Shown here one piece after another: positions 25,801-34,699 of a stretch of 64,000 nucleotides of DNA. Under the pieces are notes generated by a model. It was not told where the DNA came from, ran no database searches, and saw nothing but the letters and a program-made list of their open reading frames with translations. Numbering within the stretch: the first letter of the stretch is position 1; each line of letters starts with the position of its first letter. This stretch comes from Candidatus Caenarcanales bacterium (GTDB taxonomy: Bacteria; Cyanobacteriota; Vampirovibrionia; 2-02-FULL-35-15): contig JAGVKQ010000005.1 in NCBI GenBank assembly GCA_020050435.1, positions 1-64,000 on the forward strand. Reading direction: 5' to 3'. The position numbers were made by a program, and so were the translations under genes.

Positions 25801-27288
25801 CACCAGGAACCAAGACTATTAAAAAAACTTGGTCAGCAAAAAAGACCTAAAAAGCCTATTAGGCAAGCTATTCTTGAAACCCAAGATTTATTTTTTACTT
25901 TAAAACCTTGTTGGATGATGAGTCCATTGACTGTCAGCCAATACCTTCCACCTGATGCATCATTGTTTGATGTCGTGATTTTTGATGAAGCTTCACAGGT
26001 AAGACCAGCAGACTCCATTGGAGCTATTTTTAGAGGAGATCAGATTATTGTAGTAGGTGATCCTCGACAGTTGCCTCCTACGAACTTTTTCCAGACAATG
26101 GCTCAAGAAGATAGAAGTACGCTCGATGATGAAAATGAAGATAGTGCCGAAGAAAGCATTATTGATGAAGTTTTAAGTAAATCTTATGACATAGAAGAAA
26201 TCCCGCTAAAATGGCATTACAGAAGTAAGAGTGAGGATCTCTTTTCATTTGCCAGTCATAACATTTATCCAGATTTAGAGCTTATTACTTTTCCTAATCC
26301 AAAAGGATGTAGAGATGACGGTAGACCTCTTGGGGTAAAACATGTACTAGTAGATGGTGTTTATGACAGAGGAAAAACCAGAACAAATCAAAAAGAAGCA
26401 GAAAAAGTTGCTGATCTGGTGGTAGAGCATTACACACGTTATGGTACAGACAGAAATGATCCAAATTATTTAAGTCTTGGAGTTATAGCATTTAGTGCAG
26501 CTCAAGAAGATGCCATTTTAAATGCTATTCAAAGAAGAAAGAAAGAACTTCCAGATATAGAAACTATATTGGAAGAAAAAGATGGTGAGGGATTCTTTGT
26601 TAAAAATCTTGAAACAGTACAAGGAGATGAAAGAGATCACATAATTATTTCAGTGGGATATGGTCCAGATAAAACTGGAAAAATGGTAAGTAACTTTGGC
26701 CCATTAAATTCAGAAGGTGGTTACAGAAGATTAAATGTAGCTATTACCAGAGCCAGATATCATCTCATGATAGTTAGTTCGTTTAGCCCGAAAAGCTTTA
26801 GCTCTACCAGTACACAGCAGGGCGCGCAGCTTTTACTTAAATATCTTAGATTTGCTGAGAGTGGAAAAGAAGTTTTATTTGAGGACAAGCCGCAAGAATC
26901 AAATACAAGCATGTTTAATTCTCCATTTGAAGAAGAAGTCTTTAAAAAACTTAAAAAACTAGGACTTGATATTCATACACAGCTGGGTTGCAGTGGTTAT
27001 AGAATAGACATGGCTGTAGTAAATCCTAAAAAAACAGATGAATATTTATTTGGTATAGAATGTGATGGAAAGACTTATCACGGCACCTTTTCAGCAAAAG
27101 ATAGAGACAGACTTCGCCAAGAAATATTAGAAGATAGAAGCTGGAAAATTTATAGAATTTGGTCTCGTGATTGGATGAAAAACTCTAAAAAAGAAGTTAA
27201 TAAGTTAATGGAATTTTATGAAAGTCTTGTTAAGCAAGAAGAAGAAAAAGAACTTTTATCTGATTTAGAGATGAATTTTGATGAGTAA
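22813..27288 (+). CDS. DUF4011 / superfamily I helicase with C-terminal nuclease domain
   Basis: 1,491 residues. A DUF4011-type N-terminus (RWCDTLLDLTKRNPSLHFL, ~26-44) is followed by an acidic stretch (~115-155), P-loop GPPGTGKSQT at ~380, a long helical insertion (~450-1010), Walker B FDEASQV at ~1056 with VVGDPRQLPPT, HYRS motif IV-like, QGDERDHIIIS motif V and VAITRAR motif VI at ~1307. A restriction-endonuclease-like domain (~1370-1456, FEEEVF, YRIDMAVV, GIECDGKTYH) resembles the MTES_1575/Vsr-like nuclease fold. This is an Upf1/DNA2-like enzyme acting on DNA or RNA. Such single-protein helicase-nucleases are often linked to defence. It stands alone and ends in a strong terminator. Confidence 0.88.
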   Translation: MEIESLLTEIKNPKLSSPVIEAKLKRWCDTLLDLTKRNPSLHFLTHVKKGKNKGHKKNNIFKLKLTAQEVFEKLVNKGEVLSLSEAGIVDLSKGFRLGFGRRKSYYISVSDDVPEPVENEDEETEDESEEIEILQDLENETFDSTIQEDEEDIDNNSVITQCTRIKRDTESILEERGTHVLYIICGLFEWRDQLISDEILNTPILFIPVTIQKTRTKDRYSIQIAEAAEVEFNPTFSYLLKKNYQIDLDKEINDILNNAEPKEENIGIKEIFELVEGKLTKLLQGKVKDEVWLGKFWFEKLVLLTDIQKNIDAFVNDPIIQNICGEKPQIEIEHKTDLDELSRQAENKKPLEIYEVLDADSSQRRAIEAAINKKNFVLIGPPGTGKSQTIANIIAECLVRGKKVLFVSEKLAALKVVKKKLEQCNLGKLCISIHGKETKKKDFYSSLYDWYEEVFVFNPKSNPDEIIYEELSNIKKRLNDYALALSLNHSSLTHVVEKIGNEVKTLELTNQYVQGKLLGLEGIPEVKTRINIDDLDVRKFKSQKESLEKTIPYKDIVLRQTVSDWFCTQLPGPYTIELEEDILKALAKFDLIDDLSKIIEEINSLLQLNTTPSLSKLIDLTIFIKEIVDAPELESSLLNPNQVSESVSKLRTDINLHKTYTEERKNLANHFNESFLEKDLEGLKENFSDKYKEDRLRWLKPGYWKVKKEVSQNKVNKNDKDVTDDIYFNEIERGIKIKKLACDIESHAKEFSIRYGSTYNGENTDWEKVSYLLNYADSLFKHLSETLNMQQLENVVSPALNECLQSKYSPIKDKLKILLTKLESKLNEFDVAYLSLMHFLPLTYEKEKYDEKNKLSAYPKYTFNNNDFGCKTLEEIKTWTKKLEEDINQEPPLLERWLEFKEIKEEIDELNLSDFLEDFSKLNLNYDNIVQIFEKRTLELILINAERESPVLAKFTGTKYQKLQADFKTFDRQALKLNQVRILELVSKQIKDKLIFHQEPRLLKKLGQQKRPKKPIRQAILETQDLFFTLKPCWMMSPLTVSQYLPPDASLFDVVIFDEASQVRPADSIGAIFRGDQIIVVGDPRQLPPTNFFQTMAQEDRSTLDDENEDSAEESIIDEVLSKSYDIEEIPLKWHYRSKSEDLFSFASHNIYPDLELITFPNPKGCRDDGRPLGVKHVLVDGVYDRGKTRTNQKEAEKVADLVVEHYTRYGTDRNDPNYLSLGVIAFSAAQEDAILNAIQRRKKELPDIETILEEKDGEGFFVKNLETVQGDERDHIIISVGYGPDKTGKMVSNFGPLNSEGGYRRLNVAITRARYHLMIVSSFSPKSFSSTSTQQGAQLLLKYLRFAESGKEVLFEDKPQESNTSMFNSPFEEEVFKKLKKLGLDIHTQLGCSGYRIDMAVVNPKKTDEYLFGIECDGKTYHGTFSAKDRDRLRQEILEDRSWKIYRIWSRDWMKNSKKEVNKLMEFYESLVKQEEEKELLSDLEMNFDE

Positions 27289-27295
27289 TTTATTG

Positions 27296-27321
27296 GACTT
27301 CAGCTTGTCTGAAGTCTTTTT
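27296..27321 (+). terminator. Intrinsic terminator of the helicase gene
   Basis: Perfect 8-bp stem GACTTCAG/CTGAAGTC with loop CTTGT followed by five T. It is hairpin A of the dispersed repeat, so this copy appears to double as a terminator. Confidence 0.85.
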
Positions 27322-27370
27322 GGACTTAATGTAAAGCCTGGTCGCATTTGTCGAATAAATCGAACAAATA
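27296..27370 (+). repeat. Two-hairpin dispersed repeat, copy 3
   Basis: Hairpin A is GACTTCAG-CTTGT-CTGAAGTC; hairpin B is ATTTG-TCGA-ATAAA-TCGA-A-CAAAT, 28 nt later. Hairpin A's loop is the reverse complement of that in copies 1 and 2 when hairpin B is aligned. It starts 8 bases after the helicase stop codon. Confidence 0.78.
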
Positions 27371-27387
27371 CTCTCTGTGTAAGAAAG

Positions 27388-27867
27388 TTAGTAATTAACA
27401 CCACAACTAGGTGAAATCCCTTGTTTTTCATAATACTTCTGATGATACTCTTCAGCTTTATAAAAAGTAGATGCAGGAGCTATTTGAGTAACGATAGGCT
27501 TTTTATAAATCTTTGCTTCTTCAAATTCTTTTTTTACTGTTTCAGCAGTATTTTTTTGCTCTTCACTGTTATAAAAAATAGCAGATCTGTACTGAGATCC
27601 CACATCAGGTCCTTGTCTGTTTAAAGTAGTAGGATCATGCATTTTAAAGAAAATAGTTACTAATTTTTCATATGATATTTTAGATGGATCAAACTCTACT
27701 TCTGCAGCTTCAGCATGATAGGTGTTTCCATTACAAACTTCTTTATAAGTAGGATTTTCAGTGCGCCCACCTGTATAACCAGAGACTGCAGAAATTACTC
27801 CATCTAATTTTTGGAAAGTTGCCTCTACTCCCCAAAAACACCCACATGCAAATATTGCTTTTTCCAT
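27388..27867 (-). CDS. msrA: Peptide methionine sulfoxide reductase A
   Basis: 159 residues, full length for a single-domain MsrA. The catalytic motif GCFWG is at residues 9-13 with the nucleophilic Cys. GYTGG, YHAEAAEVEFDP, FFKMHDPTT and GSQYRSAIFY are all characteristic. The C-terminal CGV near the end could supply a resolving Cys. It reduces methionine-S-sulfoxide in oxidised proteins in the cytoplasm; no msrB is adjacent. AAGGAG precedes the ATG at good spacing. Confidence 0.97.
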   Translation of the reverse strand: MEKAIFACGCFWGVEATFQKLDGVISAVSGYTGGRTENPTYKEVCNGNTYHAEAAEVEFDPSKISYEKLVTIFFKMHDPTTLNRQGPDVGSQYRSAIFYNSEEQKNTAETVKKEFEEAKIYKKPIVTQIAPASTFYKAEEYHQKYYEKQGISPSCGVNY

Positions 27868-27994
27868 TTTTTTCTCCTTAAATTGATTATAGCTTTATTT
27901 TAATTATTAAAAAATAATGAAAAAGGAGATTTTAAAGATTAAATCTCTCTCATAATTAAAAAATCATACACTTAAATTTGCTATTTTTGAATAT

Positions 27995-29014
27995 ATGAAC
28001 CCAATTCTATTAACGAGTGGATTAGTCGGAGCAAAAGCTTTTAGAGCTTTACCTCTGCAAAAAAAGTTAGATAATAGAGGGGAATATCCACCATTAGATT
28101 TTGAAGAAGTTATAAGTACTGCAAATCAAAGCGATAAAACTAGGTATGGAAATAAGATTGTAGAAATCCAAGCCCTTTTAGAAGGAAATAAAGATCTAGA
28201 AAAGTTTTTTAAAATTTGGCCACCATATCAGGATAGATTAAGGAAGCTCAACGCATTTCTGCAATATGATGGTATTGAATCTATAAAAGAAAGTGAGTTT
28301 AAAGGTTTAAAAAAAGGATTACAGTTTGCTATAGATTTATTTCCAAAAGCTATTAATGTAGGAGGAATTTACTTATTAAATGATGAAGGAAGAGCTTCAG
28401 CCTTAGAATTTAAAGATAAAGTAGATAAAGCGATAAAAGCTATTCAAGTTGCAGGATTTACAGAGTATGCAAGATTTGTAGAGAGCACTAAAATTGTAAA
28501 TATTAATCCTGGTTTAGTTAGTGAAGGTAGAGCTTTTGTATTTGATAGATGGACGGATATAAGATCAGTAGAAAATTATGAATGGACTGCATCCACTTTA
28601 ATTCATGAAGGAGCCCACCATGAATCTAAGGTGTGGATAAGAGGTGGACTTGCAAAGGATGATTATGAATTTACTATTCATCCAGATGATGCAAAAAATC
28701 TTCATGGTTATTCAACAAGGATAAATACTTTTATAAATGAGGCATATTCATATTTAGCTCAAGAAGTATTTGAAGTGGATTATGTAAATAAATTTACTTC
28801 ATTTGGCTTGGATGAAGCAAGAAAACGATTCCAAAGATTAGATCCAGAAACATCTATAGAAATGACTGAATTCTTTTTAAAATATCTTAAATTGGAAGAA
28901 GCACAAGCTCATATAAAAGATGAAGGTAGGGAGATTATTTCTGCTATGCTTGCCTCATTTGAAGTTGCTAATAGTGAATATCTTGCTTTGAAGCAACAAT
29001 TAGGCATAGAATAA
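27995..29014 (+). CDS. Putative zinc metalloprotease-like protein (HEGAHH)
   Basis: 339 residues, no signal peptide. The motif TLIHEGAHHESKVW at residues ~204-217 fits HExxH, with NEAYSYLAQEVFE about 40 residues later offering the third Glu ligand, as in gluzincin peptidases. The helical N-terminal ~170 residues match no family I know. No Shine-Dalgarno; a TTGAATAT stretch lies just before the start. Whether it is proteolytically active is inference. Confidence 0.6.
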   Translation: MNPILLTSGLVGAKAFRALPLQKKLDNRGEYPPLDFEEVISTANQSDKTRYGNKIVEIQALLEGNKDLEKFFKIWPPYQDRLRKLNAFLQYDGIESIKESEFKGLKKGLQFAIDLFPKAINVGGIYLLNDEGRASALEFKDKVDKAIKAIQVAGFTEYARFVESTKIVNINPGLVSEGRAFVFDRWTDIRSVENYEWTASTLIHEGAHHESKVWIRGGLAKDDYEFTIHPDDAKNLHGYSTRINTFINEAYSYLAQEVFEVDYVNKFTSFGLDEARKRFQRLDPETSIEMTEFFLKYLKLEEAQAHIKDEGREIISAMLASFEVANSEYLALKQQLGIE

Positions 29015-29082
29015 ATTTCTATATTAACTAACTTATTGTATTAAAAAACGCTATAATTATTATGTATAAAAATAGAGGAAAA

Positions 29083-29706
29083 ATGAAATATAGCTTTTGG
29101 ATTTTAATAATTGTTTTTAGTTTTACATTTTATGGCTGTTCAAGGGGAGAAAGTGAAAAAGTAACTTTCCAATGCCCAGTTTCACTACTTCAGGAATCTA
29201 GTCTAACAAAGGGTAAAAAACCTTCAGATAAGGTTGAAATTAATGTAGATGGTACTTTATATAAAAGTCCTAAGACTTTGGTTTTAGTGGGGAAAGAAAA
29301 GGATAATCATGATACTCCTTTTAGTGCTGTCGTTTCCACAATTTCTGCAAATAAATCTAACGATGCAGAGTGGATATTAAATAATTTTATAGAAGAAGAA
29401 AGAGATCAAATTAATTCTTTGATAGAGAATAAAGAAGCGTTTGAAAAATATAAAGCATATCAAACAACTATTAAAGATACTCAGATAATTGGTGAGGTAA
29501 AGTTTGAAAATCACATTATTTATCTAATGAAATTTATTCAATTAGATGGGAATGAAAGAAAAGTGTTAGGGGTCTATGTGAAAACGAAGACTGGCTGGAA
29601 ACAAACAAATAGTCTTGTTAATGATGATAATTTTACATTAATGTATACAGCTTATGCGGGTGGAAAAGTTTTTGAAAAGTCATTTTTTGAGAAATTGTTC
29701 AAATAA
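29083..29706 (+). CDS. Lipoprotein of unknown function
   Basis: 207 residues from ATG 29083, with GAGG five bases upstream. The ATG at 29062 lies too close to TATAAT at 29052-29057 to be translated from that promoter. A signal sequence (MKYSFWILIIVFSFTFYGC) ends with lipobox FYGC, predicting lipid attachment at Cys19. The mature domain is alpha/beta with an extended charged helix (FIEEERDQINSLIENKEAFEKYKAYQ). Followed after 8 bases by the EamA gene, so probably co-transcribed. Confidence 0.7.
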   Translation: MKYSFWILIIVFSFTFYGCSRGESEKVTFQCPVSLLQESSLTKGKKPSDKVEINVDGTLYKSPKTLVLVGKEKDNHDTPFSAVVSTISANKSNDAEWILNNFIEEERDQINSLIENKEAFEKYKAYQTTIKDTQIIGEVKFENHIIYLMKFIQLDGNERKVLGVYVKTKTGWKQTNSLVNDDNFTLMYTAYAGGKVFEKSFFEKLFK

Positions 29707-29714
29707 TACAAAAA

Positions 29715-30605
29715 ATGACACAAAATAAAAAAAATCTAATTAAATTACACTTTGCTGTTTTTTTATTTGGATTTGCTGCGCTTTTTGGAAAACTACTTAC
29801 ATTTAGCCCTTTAATAATAGTTTTTGGGAGAACTTTTTTTGCAGTTCTTGCCATGGTTATATTTATGGTTATTACTAAAAAGAAATTTAAACTAGACTCT
29901 TTTAGAGACTACTTAAATATTGGATTTGTAGGATGTATGTTTGCTGTGCATTGGTATACTTTTTTTAAATCAATTCAAGTTTCTAGCGTAGCTATAGCTG
30001 TTCTTACTTTTTCTACATTTCCCATATTCGTCACATTTATGGAGCCTTATTTTTCTAAAGAAAAAATCAAACGTTTAGACATTATAACTGCTTTGATTAC
30101 TCTTTTAGGAGTTGCTTTAGTAATTCCTAAATTTGAACTATCAAATAATTTTACTCAAGGAGCTTTGTGGGGAGTAGCTTCTGGGTTTACTTGTTCAATT
30201 CTTGCTGTTTCAAATCGAATAAATGTACAAAAATATTCAAGCTACCAAATCTCACTTTATCAAAACATTGCTGCGAGTTTTATTCTTTTACCTTTTATTA
30301 TTAAAATTAATCCAGTTTTAAATATGAGAGAAATACTTCTATTGCTTTTATTAGGAGTAGTATTTACTGCTTTTACAAATATTTTATTTATTTCTAGTTT
30401 AAGCACTGTAAAGGCTCAGCTAGCCAGTATCATTACTTGTCTTGAGCCAGTTTATGCCATTGTTGTAGCAGGAGTCATATTGCATGAGGTGCCTTCTATT
30501 AGAACATTGTTAGGGGGTAGTGTAATACTAAGTGCAGTTATTATAGCTAGTATTTATCATGGAAAACAATTAAAAAAAGAAATTATTTTGCAAGAAAGTC
30601 TATAA
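29715..30605 (+). CDS. EamA/DMT-family inner-membrane transporter
   Basis: 296 residues with about ten hydrophobic segments in two five-helix halves, as in EamA (RhaT-like) permeases. Landmarks are FGFAALFGKLLTFSPLIIVFGRTFFA at the start and the second-half repeat SSLSTVKAQLASIITCLEPVYAI, matching the conserved EamA ending (LEPV.A...). Such transporters export metabolites or amino acids; the substrate cannot be told from sequence. It sits between a lipoprotein gene and the folate genes, probably in one operon. Confidence 0.88.
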   Translation: MTQNKKNLIKLHFAVFLFGFAALFGKLLTFSPLIIVFGRTFFAVLAMVIFMVITKKKFKLDSFRDYLNIGFVGCMFAVHWYTFFKSIQVSSVAIAVLTFSTFPIFVTFMEPYFSKEKIKRLDIITALITLLGVALVIPKFELSNNFTQGALWGVASGFTCSILAVSNRINVQKYSSYQISLYQNIAASFILLPFIIKINPVLNMREILLLLLLGVVFTAFTNILFISSLSTVKAQLASIITCLEPVYAIVVAGVILHEVPSIRTLLGGSVILSAVIIASIYHGKQLKKEIILQESL

Positions 30606-30623
30606 AACGATAGAATGACAGTT

Positions 30624-30995
30624 ATGAAAATCAACGTAGAACAAATCCCATGTTATGTATCTATCGGTATTCACGATGAAGAAAAAAAGATGGGTCAAAA
30701 ACTTTTAATTGATGTTACGGTAGAAATAGACTTTAGACGCCCCACTGGGGCGTCTGTACTGGAGTCAGATGATGTAACAAATACCATTAACTATGTAGAT
30801 ATTTATAATACTGTTCAAAAAGTAGGAAAAGCTAAGTCTTATTCTCTTATAGAAACCCTGGCTGAAGGCGTATTTGAAGCTATAATGGTGCACCCCTCAG
30901 TAAAAAGCGCTAAAATCAAGGTTCATAAGCCACATATTCCATTCCCCGAATTCCAAGGAAAAGTTTCAGTTGAAATTGAAAGAACAAAAGAATAA
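30624..30995 (+). CDS. folB: Dihydroneopterin aldolase
   Basis: 123 residues from ATG 30624 (MKINVEQIPCYVSIGIHDEE), which matches the usual FolB N-terminus better than the ATG nine bases earlier. INYVDIYNTVQK, the catalytic-region SYSLIETLAE and the C-terminal KVHKPHIPFPEFQGKVSVEI are family signatures. It cleaves dihydroneopterin to 6-hydroxymethyl-dihydropterin and glycolaldehyde in folate synthesis. It overlaps pabB by 26 bases. Confidence 0.93.
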   Translation: MKINVEQIPCYVSIGIHDEEKKMGQKLLIDVTVEIDFRRPTGASVLESDDVTNTINYVDIYNTVQKVGKAKSYSLIETLAEGVFEAIMVHPSVKSAKIKVHKPHIPFPEFQGKVSVEIERTKE

Positions 30996-32184
30996 TCTAT
31001 TCCTAGACTCCCTACAAGAATCAGAAATATCTTTTTGGGTAGATAGCTCTGGTGGTCCTGAAAAGTACTCTAAGAATTCTTTTTATGGAATAAATCCTGC
31101 ATATTATATTTATGGCAACTTAAATGAGGTGAATCTTGTAGATTGTGAATCTGGTGCCATAACGTTTGATACTGTTAACTGCTTCGATTTTCTTGAAGAG
31201 AAATTAAAAGAAGAAAAACAAAATAAAGATGGAATTTTTATAGGATATTTTTCTTATGATTTGTCTGATTTCTTTTTTGCGTATTTTGACCATTGTCATT
31301 CCTTCGAAAATGGAAATCCATTTGTAGAAACGTTGTGCGCAACGTCTTTACTGAGCAATGATTCATTGCAATCTAATATGACCGACATCGAATATTTGAA
31401 AAACGTTCAAAAGATAAAAGAAGAAATAAAAAAAGGAAATGTTTACCAGGTAAATTTAACGAGAAAATATATTGCTGAATTGAAAGAATTGGATGAATTG
31501 GATTTATACTTAAGACTACGCCAAGAGTCACCCAATCCTTATGGTGGCTATTTTAAAACACCATTCTTAAGTATTTTATCTAGTTCACCTGAAGAGTTTA
31601 TTCATGTAGATAAAAATAGACTTATAAGGACTCGCCCTATAAAAGGTACTCTTCAGGAAAATGAAAAAAATATTGATCCTAAAAATCAAGCTGAAAATAT
31701 TATGATAGTTGATCTAGAAAGGAATGACCTGGGTAAGATTTGTGAATATGGCAGTGTGAAAGCAAAGAATTTGCTTGAAATAGAAAAATATAAAAATTTA
31801 AATCACGTTGTTTCTACAGTAGAGGGAAAATTAAAAAATGATGTTAACCTCAGGCAAATCTTTGAAGCATTATTTCCTGGTGGATCTATAACAGGTGCGC
31901 CTAAGATTGCAGCAATGAAAATAATTAATGAAATAGAACCCACTAAACGTGGGGCATACACAGGATCATTTGGTTATATAAAAACCACAGGAGAAATGAA
32001 GTTTAATATCTTGATAAGGACTATATTTGCAGAACATCGAAATGGCGAAGAAAAAAATCGCCCCATCGTTTCTTTCAATGTAGGTGGCGGCATAGTAGCA
32101 GACTCAGATTCAGAAGCAGAGCTAGAAGAAACAAGATTAAAAGCTAGCGGTATAATGAAAGCACTAGGAATAGAAGCATGTTAG
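30970..32184 (+). CDS. pabB: Aminodeoxychorismate synthase component I
   Basis: 404 residues of the chorismate-utilising family. RTRPIKGT carries the Lys typical of aminodeoxychorismate synthase (anthranilate synthase has Ala there). DLERNDLG, HVVSTVEG, FPGGSITGAPK, RGAYTGSFGY and GGGIVADSDSEAELEE complete the active site. It aminates chorismate towards p-aminobenzoate; the glutaminase partner PabA is not in the window. TTG 30970 is the first start; translation may be coupled to the overlapping folB. pabC follows with a 7-base overlap. Confidence 0.93.
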   Translation: MKLKEQKNNLFLDSLQESEISFWVDSSGGPEKYSKNSFYGINPAYYIYGNLNEVNLVDCESGAITFDTVNCFDFLEEKLKEEKQNKDGIFIGYFSYDLSDFFFAYFDHCHSFENGNPFVETLCATSLLSNDSLQSNMTDIEYLKNVQKIKEEIKKGNVYQVNLTRKYIAELKELDELDLYLRLRQESPNPYGGYFKTPFLSILSSSPEEFIHVDKNRLIRTRPIKGTLQENEKNIDPKNQAENIMIVDLERNDLGKICEYGSVKAKNLLEIEKYKNLNHVVSTVEGKLKNDVNLRQIFEALFPGGSITGAPKIAAMKIINEIEPTKRGAYTGSFGYIKTTGEMKFNILIRTIFAEHRNGEEKNRPIVSFNVGGGIVADSDSEAELEETRLKASGIMKALGIEAC

Positions 32185-33026
32185 TTTTTCTAAATGGTCA
32201 AATTGTAAAAGAAGAAGATGCAAAGATATCGATAAACGATCTTTCTTATCAATTTGGATATGGGTTATTTGAAACCATTAAATGTGAAGAGGGTATACCA
32301 CTTTTCTTTGAAGCCCACTATAAAAGACTTACTAAAGGGGCTAAAGAAATAGGCATGCCATTTCCTGTAGAGTCAGAAGAAGTGAAATCTTGGATAAAAG
32401 ATGTTTTATCTGCAAACAAGTTGAAAAGCGCCAGAATTAAGATATTAATTTCAAAACGTGTAGAAGCTGGTATTGAAAAGTTTAATGTTTTAATTTTGCC
32501 TGGAGAGTTAGGACTGCTTCCTGAGTCTTATTCATTACTTGGCAAAAGCATTTATAGAGACCCGAGAGCAAATTCATTTGTTCATAAAACTACTAGCAGA
32601 GCAGATAGCTATATAGCTTATAAAGAAGCTAATGAAAGTGGTTTTAACGATGCGCTTTTTATAAATGAAAAAAATGAACTTATAGAATGTACAAGAGCAA
32701 ATATATTTTTAGTGCTAGAGGATAAAATTATTACTCCTGAATTAGGATCAGGTATCTTAAGTGGTGTTACAAGAACTAATGTTTTGGATATTTGTAAAAA
32801 AGAAAATATTATATTAGAAGAAAAAAAGGTTAATGTTCTGTATTTAAACAAAGCAAAAGAAGTCTTTATAACCAATGCAATCATAGGTGCAATGCCTATT
32901 TCACGAATTAAACTTGAGGATAAAGAATATACATTTTCTAATAACTCTATGACTTTAAAGGTTAAGAATGCATATGGGAATCTTATTCAAGCTTATCTTC
33001 AAGGAAAGACTTCAACAGTTGTTTAG
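32178..33026 (+). CDS. pabC: Class IV aminotransferase-fold 4-amino-4-deoxychorismate lyase
   Basis: 282 residues of PLP fold type IV: FLNGQIVKEEDAKISINDLS then YQFGYGLFETIK at the N-terminus, the PLP Lys in HKTTSRADSYIAYKEA, IECTRANIFLV and GILSGVTRTNVLDI. Branched-chain aminotransferases share the fold, but linkage and overlap with pabB support aminodeoxychorismate lyase, which yields p-aminobenzoate and pyruvate. Its stop abuts the convergent leuA stop with no gap. Confidence 0.85.
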   Translation: MLVFLNGQIVKEEDAKISINDLSYQFGYGLFETIKCEEGIPLFFEAHYKRLTKGAKEIGMPFPVESEEVKSWIKDVLSANKLKSARIKILISKRVEAGIEKFNVLILPGELGLLPESYSLLGKSIYRDPRANSFVHKTTSRADSYIAYKEANESGFNDALFINEKNELIECTRANIFLVLEDKIITPELGSGILSGVTRTNVLDICKKENIILEEKKVNVLYLNKAKEVFITNAIIGAMPISRIKLEDKEYTFSNNSMTLKVKNAYGNLIQAYLQGKTSTVV

Positions 33027-34607
33027 TTAAACACCCTTACTAGCTATAAAATCATCTTTTTGCACAAGAACTTTTTTACCAGCACTTTCAGCACTTACAT
33101 ACTTATTTAATGCATTTAAGTATGCTTTAGCTGAAGCTAGCATAATATCAGTATTTGCAGCATGACCACTATAAATAGCCCCACCTTCACTTCTAATACG
33201 AATAGTTACTTCACCGAGAGCATCAATTCCTTCAGTTACAGATTGAACTGAAAATTCTATTAGCTCATTCTGTACGCCCACGATTTTATTGATCGCTTTA
33301 TAAATGGCATCTACTGGACCGGTGCCAAGTGCTGAGTCTTTTATGAAAAGATTGTTATCAGTTTTCTTAAGACATATTGATGCAGTTGGAAGTCCTGTCC
33401 CACAAGCTATTTGTAAGGCTTCAATTTCATAATACGTTGTAGTTTCTGCAGTTCTTTGTTCATCACGAACAATGGATTCTAAATCTCTATCTTCTACTCT
33501 TTTTTTCTTATCTGCAATTTCTTTAAATCTTTCAAATGCTTTACTTAAATCTTCATCTGAAAGATGATATCCAAGTTCTTCTAATCTATCTTTTACAGCA
33601 TGACGTCCTGAGCGTGGACCTAAAGGTAACTTAGATGTAAGCAAACCTACATCTTCCGGATTCATAATTTCATAAGTTCTTTTATATTTTAAAAATCCAT
33701 CCTGATGGATGCCAGCCTCATGAGCAAATGCATTTGCTCCGACGATAGCTTTATTTGGCTGAACAAGCATATTTGTAAGTGTACTCACAAGACGACTTGT
33801 TCTATAAATCTGAGTGCTATCTACATTTGTAAAAAGATTTAAATGTGGTCTTGTTTTTAAAATCATTACGATTTCTTCAAGAGAACAGTTCCCTGCACGT
33901 TCTCCTATTCCATTTATAGTGCACTCTATCTGACGAGCTCCATTCATAGCTGCACTAAGAGAATTAGCTACAGCAAGACCAAGGTCATTATGGCAATGTA
34001 CAGAAATAATGGCTTTGTCTATGCTCTTTACATTTTCTTTAATCCCTTTAATTAATGCTCCAAATTCCAGTGGTACTGTGTACCCTACGGTATCGGGAAT
34101 ATTTAATGTAGTAGCACCAGCCTCTATAACCGCTTGTAATATTTCATATAAGAATTTTGGATCTGATCTGCCAGCATCTTCAGGTGAAAACTCTATATCA
34201 GGAGTAAATCCTTTAGCAAAAGCTACAGTTTCTACAGCGGTTTTGATAACTTTTTCACGAGACATTTTTAATTTATGCTCCATGTGAATATCACTGGTAG
34301 CTATAAATGTATGAATTCTTCTTTTTTTTGCTGGTTCAAGCGACTGAGCTGCTTTTTCAACATCTTCTTTTTTTGCTCTAGCAAGGGCACAGATAGTAGG
34401 TCCTTGTACTTCTTTACTGATAAGGTTTACTGCTTCAAAATCTCCAGGACTGGAAAATGGAAATCCTGCTTCTATAATATCTACACCGAGTTTTGCTAAC
34501 TGCTTAGCAATCTCTAATTTTTCTGGGACATTTAATGTAGCCCCAGGAGATTGTTCTCCATCTCTTAAGGTAGTGTCGAAAATATATATTCTATCTTTGT
34601 TTTCCAT
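33027..34607 (-). CDS. leuA: 2-isopropylmalate synthase
   Basis: 526 residues, full length: catalytic TIM barrel with [13 protein letters not shown] at residues ~10-22, [14 protein letters not shown] with the metal-binding HxH, and [12 protein letters not shown] linker and the C-terminal LeuA dimer/regulatory domain (~395-510, [35 protein letters not shown]) follow, implying leucine feedback inhibition. It condenses acetyl-CoA with 2-oxoisovalerate, the first step of leucine synthesis. AGAGGG precedes the ATG. A leader peptide and attenuator lie just upstream. No leuBCD in the window. Confidence 0.97.
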   Translation of the reverse strand: MENKDRIYIFDTTLRDGEQSPGATLNVPEKLEIAKQLAKLGVDIIEAGFPFSSPGDFEAVNLISKEVQGPTICALARAKKEDVEKAAQSLEPAKKRRIHTFIATSDIHMEHKLKMSREKVIKTAVETVAFAKGFTPDIEFSPEDAGRSDPKFLYEILQAVIEAGATTLNIPDTVGYTVPLEFGALIKGIKENVKSIDKAIISVHCHNDLGLAVANSLSAAMNGARQIECTINGIGERAGNCSLEEIVMILKTRPHLNLFTNVDSTQIYRTSRLVSTLTNMLVQPNKAIVGANAFAHEAGIHQDGFLKYKRTYEIMNPEDVGLLTSKLPLGPRSGRHAVKDRLEELGYHLSDEDLSKAFERFKEIADKKKRVEDRDLESIVRDEQRTAETTTYYEIEALQIACGTGLPTASICLKKTDNNLFIKDSALGTGPVDAIYKAINKIVGVQNELIEFSVQSVTEGIDALGEVTIRIRSEGGAIYSGHAANTDIMLASAKAYLNALNKYVSAESAGKKVLVQKDDFIASKGV

Positions 34608-34624
34608 TGTGCCCTCTTTAAAAT

Positions 34625-34699
34625 AAAAAACCCCTTAAAACCATTAGCTTTAACCACATAAGATATTTTCTTACATGATTTTTAGCCGAGGTTAAGGAG
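34625..34699 (-). promoter_or_regulatory. leu attenuator: terminator with leader-codon arm
   Basis: On the minus strand the RNA segment CUCCUUAACC (34699-34690), inside the leader reading frame, can pair with GGUUUUAAGGGG (34642-34631; two U bulged) just before U6, forming a terminator. A 9-bp hairpin CAUGUAAGA/UCUUAUGUG lies between them. GGUUAAAG (34655-34648) can pair with the same leader arm (7 of 8) as a competitor. A ribosome stalled at the leucine codons would mask the leader arm and allow read-through into leuA. Confidence 0.65.
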
